Source of the DNA: Symbiodinium natans
Taxonomy: Eukaryota > Sar > Dinophyceae > Suessiales > Symbiodiniaceae
Length of the DNA stretch: 64,000 nt
Direction: 5' to 3'
NCBI GenBank assembly: GCA_905221605.1
Contig: CAJNDS010002545.1
Coordinates: 40,001-104,000 of the forward strand
The notes under the pieces are model-generated. The model did no database searches. It saw only the letters and a program-made list of their open reading frames with translations, and had not been told where the DNA came from. The position numbers were made by a program, and so were the translations under genes. Shown piece after piece: positions 52,530 through 64,000 of this stretch; position 1 is the first letter of the stretch, and every line of letters begins with the position of its first letter.

Positions 52530-54600
52530 GCTTCATTGACATAATCCGAAACACAAGGGCCTACAGCTAAGGCTACTTTGACTTATGTCTCTTCGCCTTC
52601 TGAAGCCGATGTGTCCGTGAGCACTTTCTGTAGCGATTGACTCTGACACCCCAAGATCTACCCAAACCTTACCTAAACCAAGTAGTTCCATTCTGGGGGG
52701 ACCAAAATGTTTTCAGCCTTTTGCACTAAACCCTAAACCCTAAACCCCTAAAACCTAAACCCTACCCCCCCCCCCCCCCCCCCCCCACCTCCCCAACCAA
52801 GAAGAAACTACAACTGGGGTCTAGACAAGCCCGAAACTCCCATGCCGCTTGAAGAAAACGTCAAGCCCAAGGCAAGTAGGGTTTAAGAGTTAGGGTTTAG
52901 CAAAGCTGGCCTTGAGAGGCAGAGCCGGGCGCACTGCCATGTCAGCACCACCTGACAAAATGCAACGCTGCATTTGGGGCCCTATAAGCCCTAAACCTGC
53001 AAGCCCCTTCAGCCTGCTTTGTAGGGTAGTATATAACTACACGGCTCCTTGTAGGATCTTCCTATCCTAGCAGATGTTCGCACGGTTGCAGTGAGTTCCC
53101 TGCCATCCTGTAGCCAGGCAGTCAACGATGCTTGCCTGGCTAATGGGATTTAGGGTTTAACTACAGGGGTTATAAGTAGTCAAGGACCTTTCAATCGGGC
53201 TAGGTGCCGCAAGAACAAACGAAGGTACCCGTTTTGGTGTAGTCCGCACTCGAAAGCCAACCCTCGGAGCTTCTAGACGGTTCAAGGGCAAGACTCGGAA
53301 CACAAGAGCCCTAAACCCTGAAGCCTGAACCCAGGCTGACAGAATGAACAAACCTGTGTTCTTGAGGGTTCATGGGTGCTTTTACGCAGGCTTTGTAATT
53401 CCGGACAGAGCAGAACAAAAAACCGGGTGCCCAACTTGACGTTAGAGGGGGTCGACTGTGGGTCTGTTGGGCTCGGAAGAATAAGCGTACGACAAGAACT
53501 GATTGAAGCTGCACTGTAAGCTGTCCGAAATGTCTTCCTAAAAAACAGGCCCCAAGCTCTAAACCCTAAGTCTTAAGCACCGCTATCCGATTTGATTCCT
53601 ATTAACCCTAAGCCCCATTTTAAAGGTGCTAACAAATAGGCCCTAAACACTGTGAAACCCTTAACCCTATAGAGCCACATTTAAGGGTACTGAGCTCCGC
53701 ACATTTTGGGCTAAGACCATGGTTTGGCTGCCGCTCGGGAGCTGCTGTGTCCTGTTTGGCGGGTTGGGGTTGAGAGTTTGGGCTTGGGGGTTTGGGGTTG
53801 AGGGTTATGGGTTTAGGGTTTGGGGTTGCTGTTTGGGTGTTGGGGGGGGGGGGGGGGGGGGGGGGTGTTGAGGAACTCTGGGGCCTGAATTGTGGGGGCT
53901 TATAGCTTTAGAAGGTCATGGTTTACTTCGACATGTTCTTGTAAAGCTCTACGGGTTGTGGAAGGGTTCATAAACCCCAACACCCCCGAAGTGGGGGCCG
54001 TTTGGGGCTTAAAGGGCAGGCTGACAAATATGTGCCATCAAGGGAAGCTAATAATCTCAGGGCATCCTCGAGAATGGTCTTGAGAGGTCGGGGTTGAGGG
54101 TTTTAAGGGATCTCCGTTTAGGGTTTAGGATTCTAGCTGGGAGGTTGCCAAAAATGGGAGGAGGGGGGTGTCTTGGGCATACAAGGAACCCCGGTTACTG
54201 GCAAAGTCCCATTTCAAGCCAGAAGCTTGTGGCAAAGCGGCCCACAGGAACGACTGACACTTCAACCCGACATCCCAAGACCCTAAACCTCACTCCAGAA
54301 CTAAATAGCCCAGTAACCGTACTCTAAGGAGGGTACCCTTTTTGGGGTTACTTTAACGTAGAATAAGGGAACCTTGAGCCAAAGAAGGCAACAAAAGGGT
54401 ACCACTGGGCTACCAAGCGAAGGTGCACGCCCGGACCTGGTCCCCAAAGCCCCACGACACGGTTTTGCCCACGCCCTCTGCGTCTCATGCAAGCCGCTAT
54501 TTGGGCGGCGGGTCGAGGGGTTACATAAGGTTTAGGGTTTAGTTAGAAACTAGTGAGAGCTTATTGGACCACACCATTCGAAGCTACTTATCAACTTCTA
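52530..54600. other. No firm gene; homopolymers and degenerate repeats
   Basis: Poly-C of about 22 at 52766, poly-G of about 26 at 53841, scattered CCCTAAA. Frames at 53157-53514 lack motifs. Confidence 0.55.
53700..53890 (+). repeat. Repeat related to 49940-50140
   Basis: Both carry TTTGGCTGC, GTGTCCTGTTTGG, a GGGTT-rich stretch, a poly-G run and then GAGGAACTC in the same order. Part of the same duplicated neighbourhood as the 50.3/56.0 kb pair. Confidence 0.75.
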
Positions 54601-54861
54601 GACCCTGATGCCTACACCCGACTTGCAGGGAGGAGGTGAGGACGACCCAGGCACGAGTCTGTTCCAAGTAGCGGGGTGGAACTCAGCGACCGGTACCTTC
54701 GCAGAGTCTTCTGCGAAGATCGCGATGCCTGGGTTGTGGGAGGGCTTGCTTCAAACAGCCGCTGGCAGGTTAAGTCTTAAAAAACAGCGCGTGCAGGCAA
54801 ACAACCAAGCTGAAGGAAGCCAAGTGGCAAGCATTGGGGTCGTTTAAAGCATTGCGCAGGC

Positions 54862-55149
54862 TCACTCAGGAATTAGCTTCAGGCACTGCCTGCAGTCTCT
54901 GCTTGCCTCCATGCCATCCTTCAGTGCAGAGAGCAGACCCTCCTTTGGAACCGCCTTCAGGGTCTCCCCGATCGCGGCGCATGCGCACAGCCAATGCCGA
55001 AACAGAAACCAAGCCAAGTCGAAGATCTGGGAGTTGAGGGTCGCTTTTGCCTCGCTCGTCTCGCCCTCTGAGGGTGGAAGGAATGGGCCAAGCAGAGCAA
55101 GCGCGGCGCAGAGCAGGAGCAGACCACCCAGCACACGGCCGCGCGCCAT
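54862..55149 (-). CDS. Small secreted protein with signal peptide
   Basis: 95 residues. Starts MARGRVLGGLLLLCAALALL, a textbook n-region and hydrophobic core, with cleavage likely near the PSEGE segment. The mature part includes QIFDLAWFLFRHWLCACAA and ends DCRQCLKLIPE, with four Cys. Family not recognised. A further minus-strand open stretch at 54630-54730 (AIFAEDSAKVPVAEFHPA) could be a following exon if the stop at 54862 is skipped by a splice at CTGCAG|GC. Confidence 0.5.
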   Translation of the reverse strand: MARGRVLGGLLLLCAALALLGPFLPPSEGETSEAKATLNSQIFDLAWFLFRHWLCACAAIGETLKAVPKEGLLSALKDGMEASRDCRQCLKLIPE

Positions 55150-56044
55150 GCTCTCGCAAAGTGAAGGCTTAAGAGCTCCCCCTTGTTGGACCCTTGTTAA
55201 GGGGCACTTCGGAAGTGCAGGGTTCTTGGGCTTGGGGTGTTGGCGTGTTGGGGTTTGGTTCCGAAGCCTGCGTGATCCCGCTACCCCTTAGAGTGTTTTT
55301 TTGGGCTGCAGATTTATGGGACAAGGGGGGGGGTGGGGGGGATAATGCCAAGGACTTCGAGTTTCAAAAATTTTGGGGTTTCAGAGCTTTGCCATTTCGA
55401 ACTGTGCGGTGATACAAAATCTGAGCCCGGAGGGAGAAGGCTTCGGGCTGAGGGTTCTAGGTGGTGTTAGGGTTTCAGGATTAGCCCTAAACCCTAAACC
55501 TAAACCCTAAACCCTAAACCCCAGACCCTAAACCCTAAACCCTAAACCCTATGCCTTACAGGGTTTAGTGGGGTTCCACGCTTCCTTGTGAGTCCACGTG
55601 AGGGTTTGGGGTTTAAGGCGTAAATGCAAGGCACGCGGTACCCACGACACTTCAGCATGCGGCCCCAAACTTCCAGAGACGCCGGGGTCTGAGCCATAGC
55701 TGAGCACGTTAGGTCGGGGGGTTCAAGGGGGGCAGGTACCTGGGGAGCCTTAGGGAAGCTGAGGGAGCCTTAGGGAGTAGGGGGGAGTATGAGGGAACCT
55801 TGGGTTGCATACCCCCCGGAGCCCCCCTCCCTTAAGAACCCTAATTTAGGCGTAGTTGGGGTACATAACAGAAGCTTCCCATATCAACTGGGCCCAAGGC
55901 ACGTCTCCTCCAAAAAAGACCCGTCGCCACGAGGGGTCAGATGCCCATCTTCATCCCGAGCACCGAGATCTGGATGTTTGCCTCTCCAGAGCATTGTAGC
56001 CGCTTGGGGGGCAGGATGGGGACTTATGTGGGGATTGAGGGTTT

Positions 56045-56745
56045 AGGGCACGTAGATGTGGGGATTAGACGAGTTTATAAGGTCTCGGAAACTCTAGTTG
56101 TAGTTGGAGGGAAAATCTACTTATCTGACCTTACTCCGAAGTACCTGAACATATGGTTGCCCTTGGGGCAGGAACACCTGGTGAGAGGGAGGCGTATGCC
56201 CTTTACGGGGTTGAGGGCTTGTAGGGCAAACTGGAGATGGCATTATTGCCGCTGGGCACTCCTTTTGAGCTGGGTTTAAGGTTAGGGTTGAGAGGGTGTA
56301 GGTTTAGGGCTTAGGATTCTAGGGTTTAGGGTTTTAGGCTTTTACTGAGATTCTACGGCAATCAGTCGTGGAATCTATGCATCATCCACCTTCCTCTCGT
56401 CTGACTACATAAGCGAGCCCACCATGGATCTCTCAGGTCCCAAAATCTACGCAAACCTTTTACAGGGGGGTGACGGGGAAGAAGGGGGGGGAAACAAGCC
56501 TCCACCAAGTCAACAACCGACCAGTTTACCTGCAACAATAGAAAACTTCGCAGAAACTCTGCAAGCATACGGCATGATAAAAGCTGGAGGTTCATGGATA
56601 CTGAAAAATAGGGTTTTAAGTAGGGTAGCTATTGTTCTAGCCTCTTTTGGAGGGCTAACCCTAAACCTTAGACCCTAAACCCTAAAGCCTAAACCCGATT
56701 TATGACTACCCATGAACGTCCACGCAGATTCCACAGCGCAAGTAC
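56045..56745 (+). repeat. Local duplication, copy 2
   Basis: Partner of 50300-50960, same orientation, with about 55 extra bases around 56395-56435. Confidence 0.88.
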
Positions 56746-57483
56746 TGTTGGCCCTCCAGGGCCTTCTTGGGCGCACCAGGAACCCGCCGTTGCTTCCCCG
56801 AACCCGTAGGGTTTGGGGTTTATAGGCTTTGGGGTTTATAGGGTTTACAGGGTTTATAGGGTTTACAGGGGTTTATGGTTCACGATATCGGCTAAGCATC
56901 AAGTCAATTGAGACGCAAGCGAAAGGAGCTTGCAAGCGACATAAACACCCAACAAAACGCAGACGCGATCGGGCGTTCTTCGAAGTGATGGTCCTGTTTT
57001 GGGGCCATATGGGGGGCACGAAAAACTAGGGACCCTTAATAGTCCCCAAAGAAGAAGATTCCCCCTCATAATAAGGACCCTAATCGGGCACCCCTAGTTT
57101 GGGGAAATCCTCATTATGAATAGGGATCTGGGTTTTGGGTTTGTACGGTTTAGGGTTTAGTGTTTAGTACCCTTCAAAAAGTGGCCATAACTGTCAACAC
57201 ACCCCGCATACGCAAAAGCAGGAAGACAAGTCAGCTGGTCACGCGTGCGCCTTTCTTTCCCGTCTCGGACCAGGCCTTCCTGGCACGCTGCCTTTGGATT
57301 TAGGGCTTTTGGGCTTGGAGGGTCTTAGGGTTATAGGTGTCTAGACCGGAAAGCCCTGTGATGTACAGTGATCGGGCGCCAGGTTGATCATAAGATCACA
57401 GGCCGGTTCAAGAAGACATGCTCACATGGCTGCAAATTCAGTAGGCTCTGGCTGCGGAGATGCTGCAACCTAAAACCTGAACC

Positions 57484-58045
57484 TCAAAGCTCTCCACTGG
57501 GAACAAGGCCATGAACTTTGTCTGCTTCCGAGGTCACACAGATTGTATATCTTCGTGGCGCCTTCAGCACCTCAGCAGAGACCATCATCTCCCGCAGGTT
57601 CTCGCCCGGTTGTTGTGGGAGTTTTGGTAGGGCTTAGAAAAGCGGAGAGTCGAGGTATTCCAGGGGACTTGACAAGGATCGCCTGCAAACGCACCCCGTC
57701 AAAGAACTCACCATGCAAGTATGTAAGGTTGGCCCATTACCGTGAAGATCTCATGTCAACTGCCCACCGAGCTACTTCCCTTCTCATTTTCAGCGCTGTC
57801 TCCGTCGCGCAGTGTGAGCGCAGACTGCCGGACTCCATGGCACATTGGCTCGATGAAGCTTGACAGGCACGCCAAAAACAGACGCTCGGCTTGGGAGCGG
57901 GAGACTTCGCACATTGTGCCACGACTGCATCGTGGGTCACTCACATCTCGCCAATGGGCGAGAGTGGGGCAAACCGCCACGGCGTGAGGTGCTCCTGCCG
58001 GCGCCTGCGCAGGGCCTCGCAGATAATCACATGGGAAACCACATT
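57484..58045 (-). CDS. Unknown multi-exon gene, last exons
   Basis: Not recognised. The last two exons join in phase: 57644-57682 (AILVKSPGIPRLS, GC donor) and 57484-57600 (NLREMMVSAEVLKAPRRY, then SEADKVHGLVPSGEL and a TGA). An upstream exon from 58045 reads NVVSHVIICEALRRRRQEHL and ends TPWRF at a GC donor near 57973. Open frame between them around 57740-57860 includes TETALKMRREVARWAVD; its joins were not fixed. Confidence 0.5.
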
Positions 58046-58129
58046 CTGGGTCACTAGAGAAATATCTTTACCCCGGCAGAAATAAACACTTACGTGAGAT
58101 ACTTGCAGTGGCTCCTTACGCAAGACTTT

Positions 58130-59370
58130 TCACTAACAGTTCAACAAAACCTTTTCTTCACTTCACCCCGGGGAAGTGACCGTCGAGTGGAAAGTTCACT
58201 AGCCGTATACCGGACCTAAGCCCTATTGCTTTCGATGCACGCTTCTATTCAAAGTCTTGTTGTCTTTTTGAGCAAGCTGTTTCAAAATACTGTTGGCTTT
58301 TTGAGCAGGCTACTTAGGATTCTAGTGATACCGTCTTCAATCACGTAGTTAAGACACGACGCAAATGAGATTCGAACATGGTCTACTATAGTCATCGCAG
58401 GTAGGCATTGCAATATTTACACCTTCAATTTAACGATCAGAAGAACTGAAACACTCGTTGTCGCACAGTAAGGATGCTCATGAGACATAAACTTTCTCAA
58501 ACAATAGCTACTAGGCTCTTGCACAACAATTCTGCTAAAGGTACAATTGAATCGTCGCCCTCTTAAAAATCGTCGCCTCTAACATAAAGAAAAAAGTAGA
58601 ATGCAAAGGGACTAACTTGAATGTGATATACAACCCAAATCCAAAAATCCAAATGCCCAAAAACTCAATTCAACATTCCAAAAATTCAAAAATCCAAAAA
58701 CCCAGACTTTCTTGGGAGATTCTCCTTGGATTTTTGTGTTTTTGGGCTTTTGGGTTCTCAAGAGAGATGCTGAAACTTGCAAAAAAAAGGCAAAAGCCAA
58801 AAAAAGTCACACACAAAAGTGCAAAGAATGCAAAACCACACAAAAACTTGCAAACAAAAACAAAGTGCAAACAGAGACAACAGAAAGTGGAACAAACAAA
58901 GAAACACAAGAAAGAAACACGAAAAACACAAACATGTCTGCTTTCAGTCCATTGGGATGCTTTTACAGTACAGAATGTATTAGATGTACATAAAGCCCGA
59001 AAATTCGCCATGACCACGTCGGTTTGTGGTCGAGTCTGTCGCTTCCAAAACATGTAAAATGCGTCCGGATTGTTCTGTTACCCCAAAGTCCAGACATTTT
59101 TGGGAGGTCCTCTGGCAAGGTTTCGAGTTTTGGCATTTTCGACTTTTGCAAGCTAACTTGCGTAGAATGGCAAGAAAATCACATTTAGTCTTAAAATCGG
59201 ACACTGTTCCGAAGAAATGCATGAACTTGCCTTTGTTTACAAAGAATGCATTAGCACTAGTCTCGACTGTGAAAAAACCTCAAGGTCCAAAAGAGCAGAC
59301 ACTGTCTACAAGAGCTTTCACATCTCGAGGTTGATCCATTGGGGGGGGGGAGACCGTATACGTGATATAT
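58130..59370. other. AT-rich, A-rich low-complexity stretch
   Basis: 58620-58940 is strongly A-rich; frames with many Lys, Gln and Asn there are low complexity. CCAAAAACCCAGACTTTC near 58696 and CTTGGATTTTTGTG near 58726 form part of a loose inverted repeat. Confidence 0.55.
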
Positions 59371-59377
59371 GTATATA

Positions 59378-59791
59378 TTACACACACCACACCCCGCCTG
59401 AAGCCTTAGGACGATTCACTCTCAGGATGTTCAACCCTGAATCCTTTCTAAAATCCTCACACCACAGGCTCCTTGAACCATTAATCTGAAACCCTGAAGC
59501 CTGTCCATCCTCAAGAACAAACACACCCAAACAGCTCCACCGCGCCGTACTCGAGGCGCCCCTGCCTTCTTCACGGAACGGGGCAAAATCCTCTTGCCGC
59601 GGTGCAGCGGATAGCCGAGCGGCCCCACGTCTGGCGACATGCAAGGAGCACTTCGGGCTGCGGGGTCTCAAGCTCTTAAGCCTTAAAACCCCAGAAAAAT
59701 CCACGTGTTTTGAGACGTAATTCAACAAACCCGGGTTCAGGTGGGCAGCCGCTTTCAGTTCTAGCTCCATGCGTTTGCTCACCTCAGCCAA
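59378..59791 (-). CDS. Possible ORF, unknown
   Basis: 137 residues starting MAEVSKRMELELKAAAHLN. A second frame over 59520-59640 also looks open (PLGYPLHRGKRILPRSVKK). Probably an exon but the frame is undecided. Confidence 0.25.
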   Translation of the reverse strand: MAEVSKRMELELKAAAHLNPGLLNYVSKHVDFSGVLRLKSLRPRSPKCSLHVARRGAARLSAAPRQEDFAPFREEGRGASSTARWSCLGVFVLEDGQASGFQINGSRSLWCEDFRKDSGLNILRVNRPKASGGVWCV

Positions 59792-60106
59792 TTTTCACGC
59801 AGCAAGTCGGGCAGACTTACTGGGTGTTCAAATTGAGGTTGTTCAGGTCCAAGTATGCACCGTTAGCACAGCGAAAACAGCCATTCCGAAGCCCCAGCAA
59901 AACGTTAAGTTATAGGACATTTTGCACGTTCATCCATTCTGAACCCTTAAGTTAACGTTAAGGAACTTCTCTCGCTGACATCAGATCTGCCAGAAAAACC
60001 AAGTTGGAGCGTACAAGGGCACTTCCGCCGCAGAAGAAACCCGGCAGAAACCTCCAAGCATCGGAAACCTTCGTCCCTGCGTCAATAACGGCTGAAGTGG
60101 GTTTTG

Positions 60107-61060
60107 GGGTTTAGGGTTTAGGGTTTAGGGTCAGAATATCCTTTCGGGGCAGACTCAGCGCTTGGAGTGCAGCACTGGTTGAAATCTGATCTCTGCCCGA
60201 GTTTCGGGGAAAGCGGGGAGAGGGCGACGGGGAGCCGCTTCTCAGCCGCGTGTCAACCCTAAACCCTAAACCCTAAACCCTAAACCCTAAACCCTAAACC
60301 CTAAACCGTGAATGATGCAGCAGCTGGATCACCAACTCCCCTACCTCTTTTCAGAACAGCGACTAGCCACCCAAGGAGGCCACCCAGATGATGGAAGCCC
60401 AACCCCCAAATCGACCCGAAACAGGGTGGGTTCAGACGAAAACCTCCCAAGAAGGCACAAAAACATGGAAACGTACGAAAAAACCTTTTAGACGGCACAA
60501 ATGATGGAAACCCAAGCCCCGCAAATCGACCCGAACCAAGAAGGTTGGGTTCAGACGAAAAACCTCCCAATAAGGCTCCAAAACCCCAAAGAGGACAAAT
60601 ACGAGGTAGGATCCGGAACCGATCGCCTCGCGGCTGGAGCTCAGAAATGCCCGCAGCTTCCACAGCGCGCCTGGCCACAAAGTCTTAGGGTTGCTGGAGT
60701 TCAGGGTTTAGGGTTTAAGGAGTTCAGGGCATCTTTCAGGAGTTCAAGCGGCCAGCCTTAGGGCTGAAGGAGTGCCGGGTTTAAGGAGTTTAGGGCGCAC
60801 GGAGTTTCAGGACTTTGGAGGGAGGACGCCAGCGCGAGCCCAAAGACTGCAACCTTCCATCGGCTTTAAAGGTTGGCAAACTTAGGGGCCTCAATGCTTG
60901 GAATAGGCAGCCTTTTCTTTGTTTTTTTTTTTTTGGGGGGGGGCGCTGAAAAAAGAATATTCATAAAGGGTCCTAAGGGAAGGCTCCAGTATAGGTTGGT
61001 AACCAGGGATGGCCTCGCTGGCAGCGCCGCTGGCATGAAGCCTGCTTGTTGGAGACACAG
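60107..61060 (+). repeat. Tandem segmental duplication, unit 1
   Basis: Three modules in order: (a) 60107-60260 with GGTCAGAATATC and CAGCACTGGTTGAAATC; (b) 60615-60930 with GGAACCGATCGCCTCGCGG; (c) about 61005-61055 with GGATGGCCTCGCTGGCAGCG. A smaller direct repeat of about 120 bases lies inside (60375-60600, CAAATCGACCCGAA). Confidence 0.88.
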
Positions 61061-61089
61061 TCAGAGACCAACAACGGCTAAAGTGAAGT

Positions 61090-62560
61090 GGGCTTAGGGT
61101 TTAGGGTTTAGGGTCAGAATATCATTGTCGGGGCAGACTCACCATTGCAGGGTGCAAGCAATCGGAAGCTACCCGAGTGTGTGAGCGCTTGGAGTGCAGC
61201 ACTGGTTGAAATATGTTGAAATCTGATCTCTGCCCGAGTTTCGGGGAAAGCGGGAGAGGGCGAAGGGGAGCCGCTTCTCGGCCACTTGTCAACAGGTTGT
61301 GGGAAAAATGATGCAGCAGCATTTTGTCTGGGAGCGAAGCCCTGCTGGCCCTAGGGCCGAGGAAGCGGCAGGAAGCGGCCGGATTTCGAGAACATTGTCT
61401 TCGGATCCGACGATGCTTCGCCCATTGCCCAATCGAGCAGCAAGGCGCGACACCCCCAGAGCCCAGGCAGCTGTTAGGGCCGAGGTATCTGCCCCGTTCG
61501 AGGCTGTGTAGGAACTGTGCGAAGTGTGCAAAGAACGCGCGCATTGGCAGACTGTAAGCCGGCGACACTTGCAGCCTGAATGTGGGCAAGGAGGGCCACC
61601 CGCAAAGCAGGCGCTTCAAGCAATAAAGCCAGTCCGGTTTCTCGGTCGCAAAAATCGAAGAGAATTTGTCATGTAGTCTATGGTTGTCAGTATGCTTGCG
61701 GCCTGCGGCACTGCGGCCCTCAATCTAAGCGCTCAGCCAGCAACCCAATGACACTTTTTCGACCACATGGGTGTCTCCGATTCGAGGGGGTTCTTGGGGT
61801 CCTGATAAGGGGATCCGAGATTATTCTCGGAAACTCCGAAGGTACAAACCCTAAACCCTACATACACATACACTTCTACATGTATACGTATATCTATATA
61901 TATATATATATATACAGGGTTTAAGGTTTATAAACCCTGACTGTCTGGCTGTAGGAACCGATCGCCTCGCGGCTGGAGCTCAGAAACGGCCGCAGCTTCC
62001 ACAGCGCGCCTGGCCACAAAGTTTTAGGGTTGCTGGAGTTCAGGGTTTAGGGTTTAAGGAGTTCAAGGCATCTTTCAGGAGTTCAAGCGGCCAGTTTAGA
62101 CATTCAGGAGTTTTAAGGCTTTGGAGGGGGGATGCCAGCGCGAGCCCAAAGACTGCAACCTTCAATCGGCATCAAAGGTTGGCAACATAAGGGCCTCAAT
62201 GCTGGACATAGGCTGCTTATTTATATTTTATGTGCTTAGTTTTTTTTGCTTTTTTTGTTTGGGGGGGGGCCTATTATAGTATAAGGGAACATTATTTGTA
62301 CTTCTTCCGACTCCTATAGTATAGGGTTGATGGTTCAGGGCTTAGGGCCTATAGGGTTTGAGGTTTAGGAGTTGTAGGGTTGAGGGTTTGGGGTTCTTGG
62401 TTTAGGGCTTAGGTGGGGTTGAGGGCTTAGGGGACTGCGGCAGGAGTCGTGAAGCCATTCATAAGGGCATACTACTAGAAGGAAATTATTCCGACCCCCT
62501 ATTAAATTCACCACGGATGGCCTCACAGGCAGCGCCGCCGGAATGATGCCTGCTGTATTT
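61090..62560 (+). repeat. Tandem segmental duplication, unit 2
   Basis: Same modules in the same order: (a) 61090-61310, (b) 61955-62260, (c) about 62512-62555. Between a and b lies a 600-base stretch, partly open on both strands, absent from unit 1. Confidence 0.88.
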
Positions 62561-63131
62561 TTAGGAATTACAGTACCCAAAAACTTTTATATATATACAT
62601 ATATTATATAAGTATTCCCAAGTATCCCAAGTGCATGGGATTGCTCGCTCGTGCGGAATTGGGCTGCAAATTTGTTTTCTTGACGCTCTTCTTTTGCTCG
62701 CTCGATGTACTTGTAGCGGGCTTACCTGACTCATTGGTATATAGTGAATGGCAAGCTACGCTGTCATATCGAGATGTGCTTTCTAGCAACATCGAGATGT
62801 GCTTTCCAGTAACTTTCCCGTAGCTTTTGCCAGAACTCGTGCAAACAAACTGACAATTGCAGTGCACGCATGCCCCCTGCAGGTACACCTGTAGCTCTTT
62901 TTCCATCGACTCAGCGTGGTTCTACTTCACTCTTGAAGTACTAAGGAAGGAAGAACCAAGAACCGGGCTCAAAGTCCTAAACCTTCGAAGCCAGGGATGG
63001 AGTTGCCTGCTGCAGCCGATGGCACCTGCTCTGCTGGCTACTGCAGTCTACTGCGTGCACTGCGCTCTGCTCGCGGCGTCTAACCTCCAAAGAGCTCCCA
63101 ACTCCAGCCTGAGCGCAGGCCATACTAGCGG

Positions 63132-63662
63132 ATGGCAGCACCTGCAGATGTGACGTCCATCGTGCAGCATCTCAAGAAGATGCCCCGAAACCGCGGCACG
63201 CACAGAAGAAACACGGCCATGGCCCACCGTTCCAGCACGACTGGCCTTCACGTAGACAGGGTGCACCGGGTGCACAGCTGGAAGACGCACGGCCTGATTG
63301 AGATGCAACAGGATGACGTGGGCAGATGCGCAGACCAGCACACATCTCCATGCATCCTTACTGAATTCACCAAGAACTGTGATCACATTGACGTGTGCCT
63401 GCCGGTGTGCACAGTGCAAAATCTGGCCGAAACCCCACCCTCCCGAGAATCACGGAGTTGTGAAAGGCAAGCCACAATCGCCAGCTGTTTTGTGCTGGAA
63501 CTGCGGTTAGTCTTAGTCACTTCATTCCAAAGGCCGACACAAAGGTCATGGACCGACCCGCCTTCGCTGGCTGTGCCCAGAGGCGACGCGCCACCTGCTG
63601 CCGCCCAATATGCCCAGCTCTTTAATAAGGTGACAACTCACCTGGGGCCAGCCTGGATGTAG
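63132..63662 (+). CDS. Possible ORF, unknown
   Basis: 176-residue plus frame starting MAAPADVTSIVQHLKKMPR; the opposite strand is open over 63048-63419 as well. No domain recognised; either strand or neither may be coding. Confidence 0.22.
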   Translation: MAAPADVTSIVQHLKKMPRNRGTHRRNTAMAHRSSTTGLHVDRVHRVHSWKTHGLIEMQQDDVGRCADQHTSPCILTEFTKNCDHIDVCLPVCTVQNLAETPPSRESRSCERQATIASCFVLELRLVLVTSFQRPTQRSWTDPPSLAVPRGDAPPAAAQYAQLFNKVTTHLGPAWM

Positions 63663-64000
63663 GGCGGCGGAGCAGCCACCTGCCGGAGCCCCGCAGATTT
63701 TTGACACGACACATATGCACACATCTATCCGACTAAACGAGGGCTTCAGTCATCCACATCTCGAACCGACGGTCGCCCGACGGTCCACTGGTGCGCTTCC
63801 GGGCGCGCGGCCTGCACCCCCCAGAGGCGCCGTGCCGCCTGAACCAGATTCAGAGGCGAAGGCTGAGACGCCGAGGCATGGGCTTAGGATGGTCTCATTT
63901 TTTGTGCGCGCGGGGACCTGTCCGACCTGTCCTCCCCCCTTTTGTTTACAGAAGGGCATCGCAAGCGCATCCCAACACTGTACAGCACTGTCGGCGAGGC

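Noticed and set aside
54368-54392. Relict dinoflagellate spliced leader (CTTGAGCCAAAG on the plus strand)
   Set aside because: Only about 11 bases match the reverse complement of the known leader end, with no retroposed gene next to it.
58617-59057. 146-residue Lys/Gln-rich plus-strand frame
   Set aside because: Lies in an A-rich low-complexity tract; the opposite strand is also open with Phe/Cys/Leu, as expected from composition alone.
59378-59640. Ribosomal or RNA-binding protein suggested by the basic frame PLHRGKRILPRSVKK
   Set aside because: No known family pattern could be recognised and the frame competes with another open frame.

Overview
The window reads as nuclear DNA of a dinoflagellate-like alveolate (inference). 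Three signals in the sequence point there. First, telomere-type heptamers TTTAGGG / CCCTAAA are spread through the whole window in both orientations. Second, gene fragments that can be joined in frame are cut into exons of about 20-90 bases whose introns begin mostly with GC, sometimes GA, and only in a minority GT, nearly always ending AG and followed by G; GT/GC/GA donors are a known dinoflagellate trait. Third, nearly all plausible genes lie on the minus strand, as in unidirectional dinoflagellate gene clusters. I see no bacterial gene organisation, rRNA, tRNA or CRISPR array. The species cannot be named from this.

Left part (about 1-29 kb): two paralogous NIMA-related (NEK-like) protein kinase genes in tandem on the minus strand. 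Copy B has kinase-domain exons from 27219 down to 20343; copy A from 17380 down to 8964, with further small exons that may form its C-terminal tail down to position 48. Both keep the catalytic Lys, the helix-C Glu, HRD, DFG, the SPE motif and DIWSLG, so both look catalytically competent. Their exons join in phase with no stop, yet none exceeds 90 bases in the kinase domain, and the introns are filled with telomere-like arrays, a 17-copy minisatellite with an internal inversion, an 0.8 kb (CA)n tract and homopolymers. One copy-B intron holds what looks like a separate secreted-protein gene. Comparing A with B gives introns present in only one copy; all three clear cases carry telomere-like arrays.

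Middle part (29-41 kb): a minus-strand gene for a Lys/Arg/Glu-rich helical protein (31118-31862 and perhaps further upstream), then telomere-like and degenerate repeats, then a 3.3 kb satellite of about forty 82-base units (each a dimer of two 41-base halves). The satellite sits inside one copy of a segmental duplication whose second copy, at 39.3-40.1 kb, lacks it.

Right part (41-64 kb): a five-exon minus-strand gene for a membrane-anchored coiled-coil protein (45537-47724), an intronless 281-residue ORF with a short Asn-Cys-Gln motif (51597-52442), a small secreted-protein ORF (54862-55149), a partial multi-exon gene ending at 57484, several weaker ORFs, and three sets of local duplications (50.3/56.0 kb, 50.0/53.7 kb, 60.1/61.1 kb). 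Exon calls were made by eye from reading frame, splice dinucleotides and paralogue comparison; transcript evidence would be needed to fix their borders.
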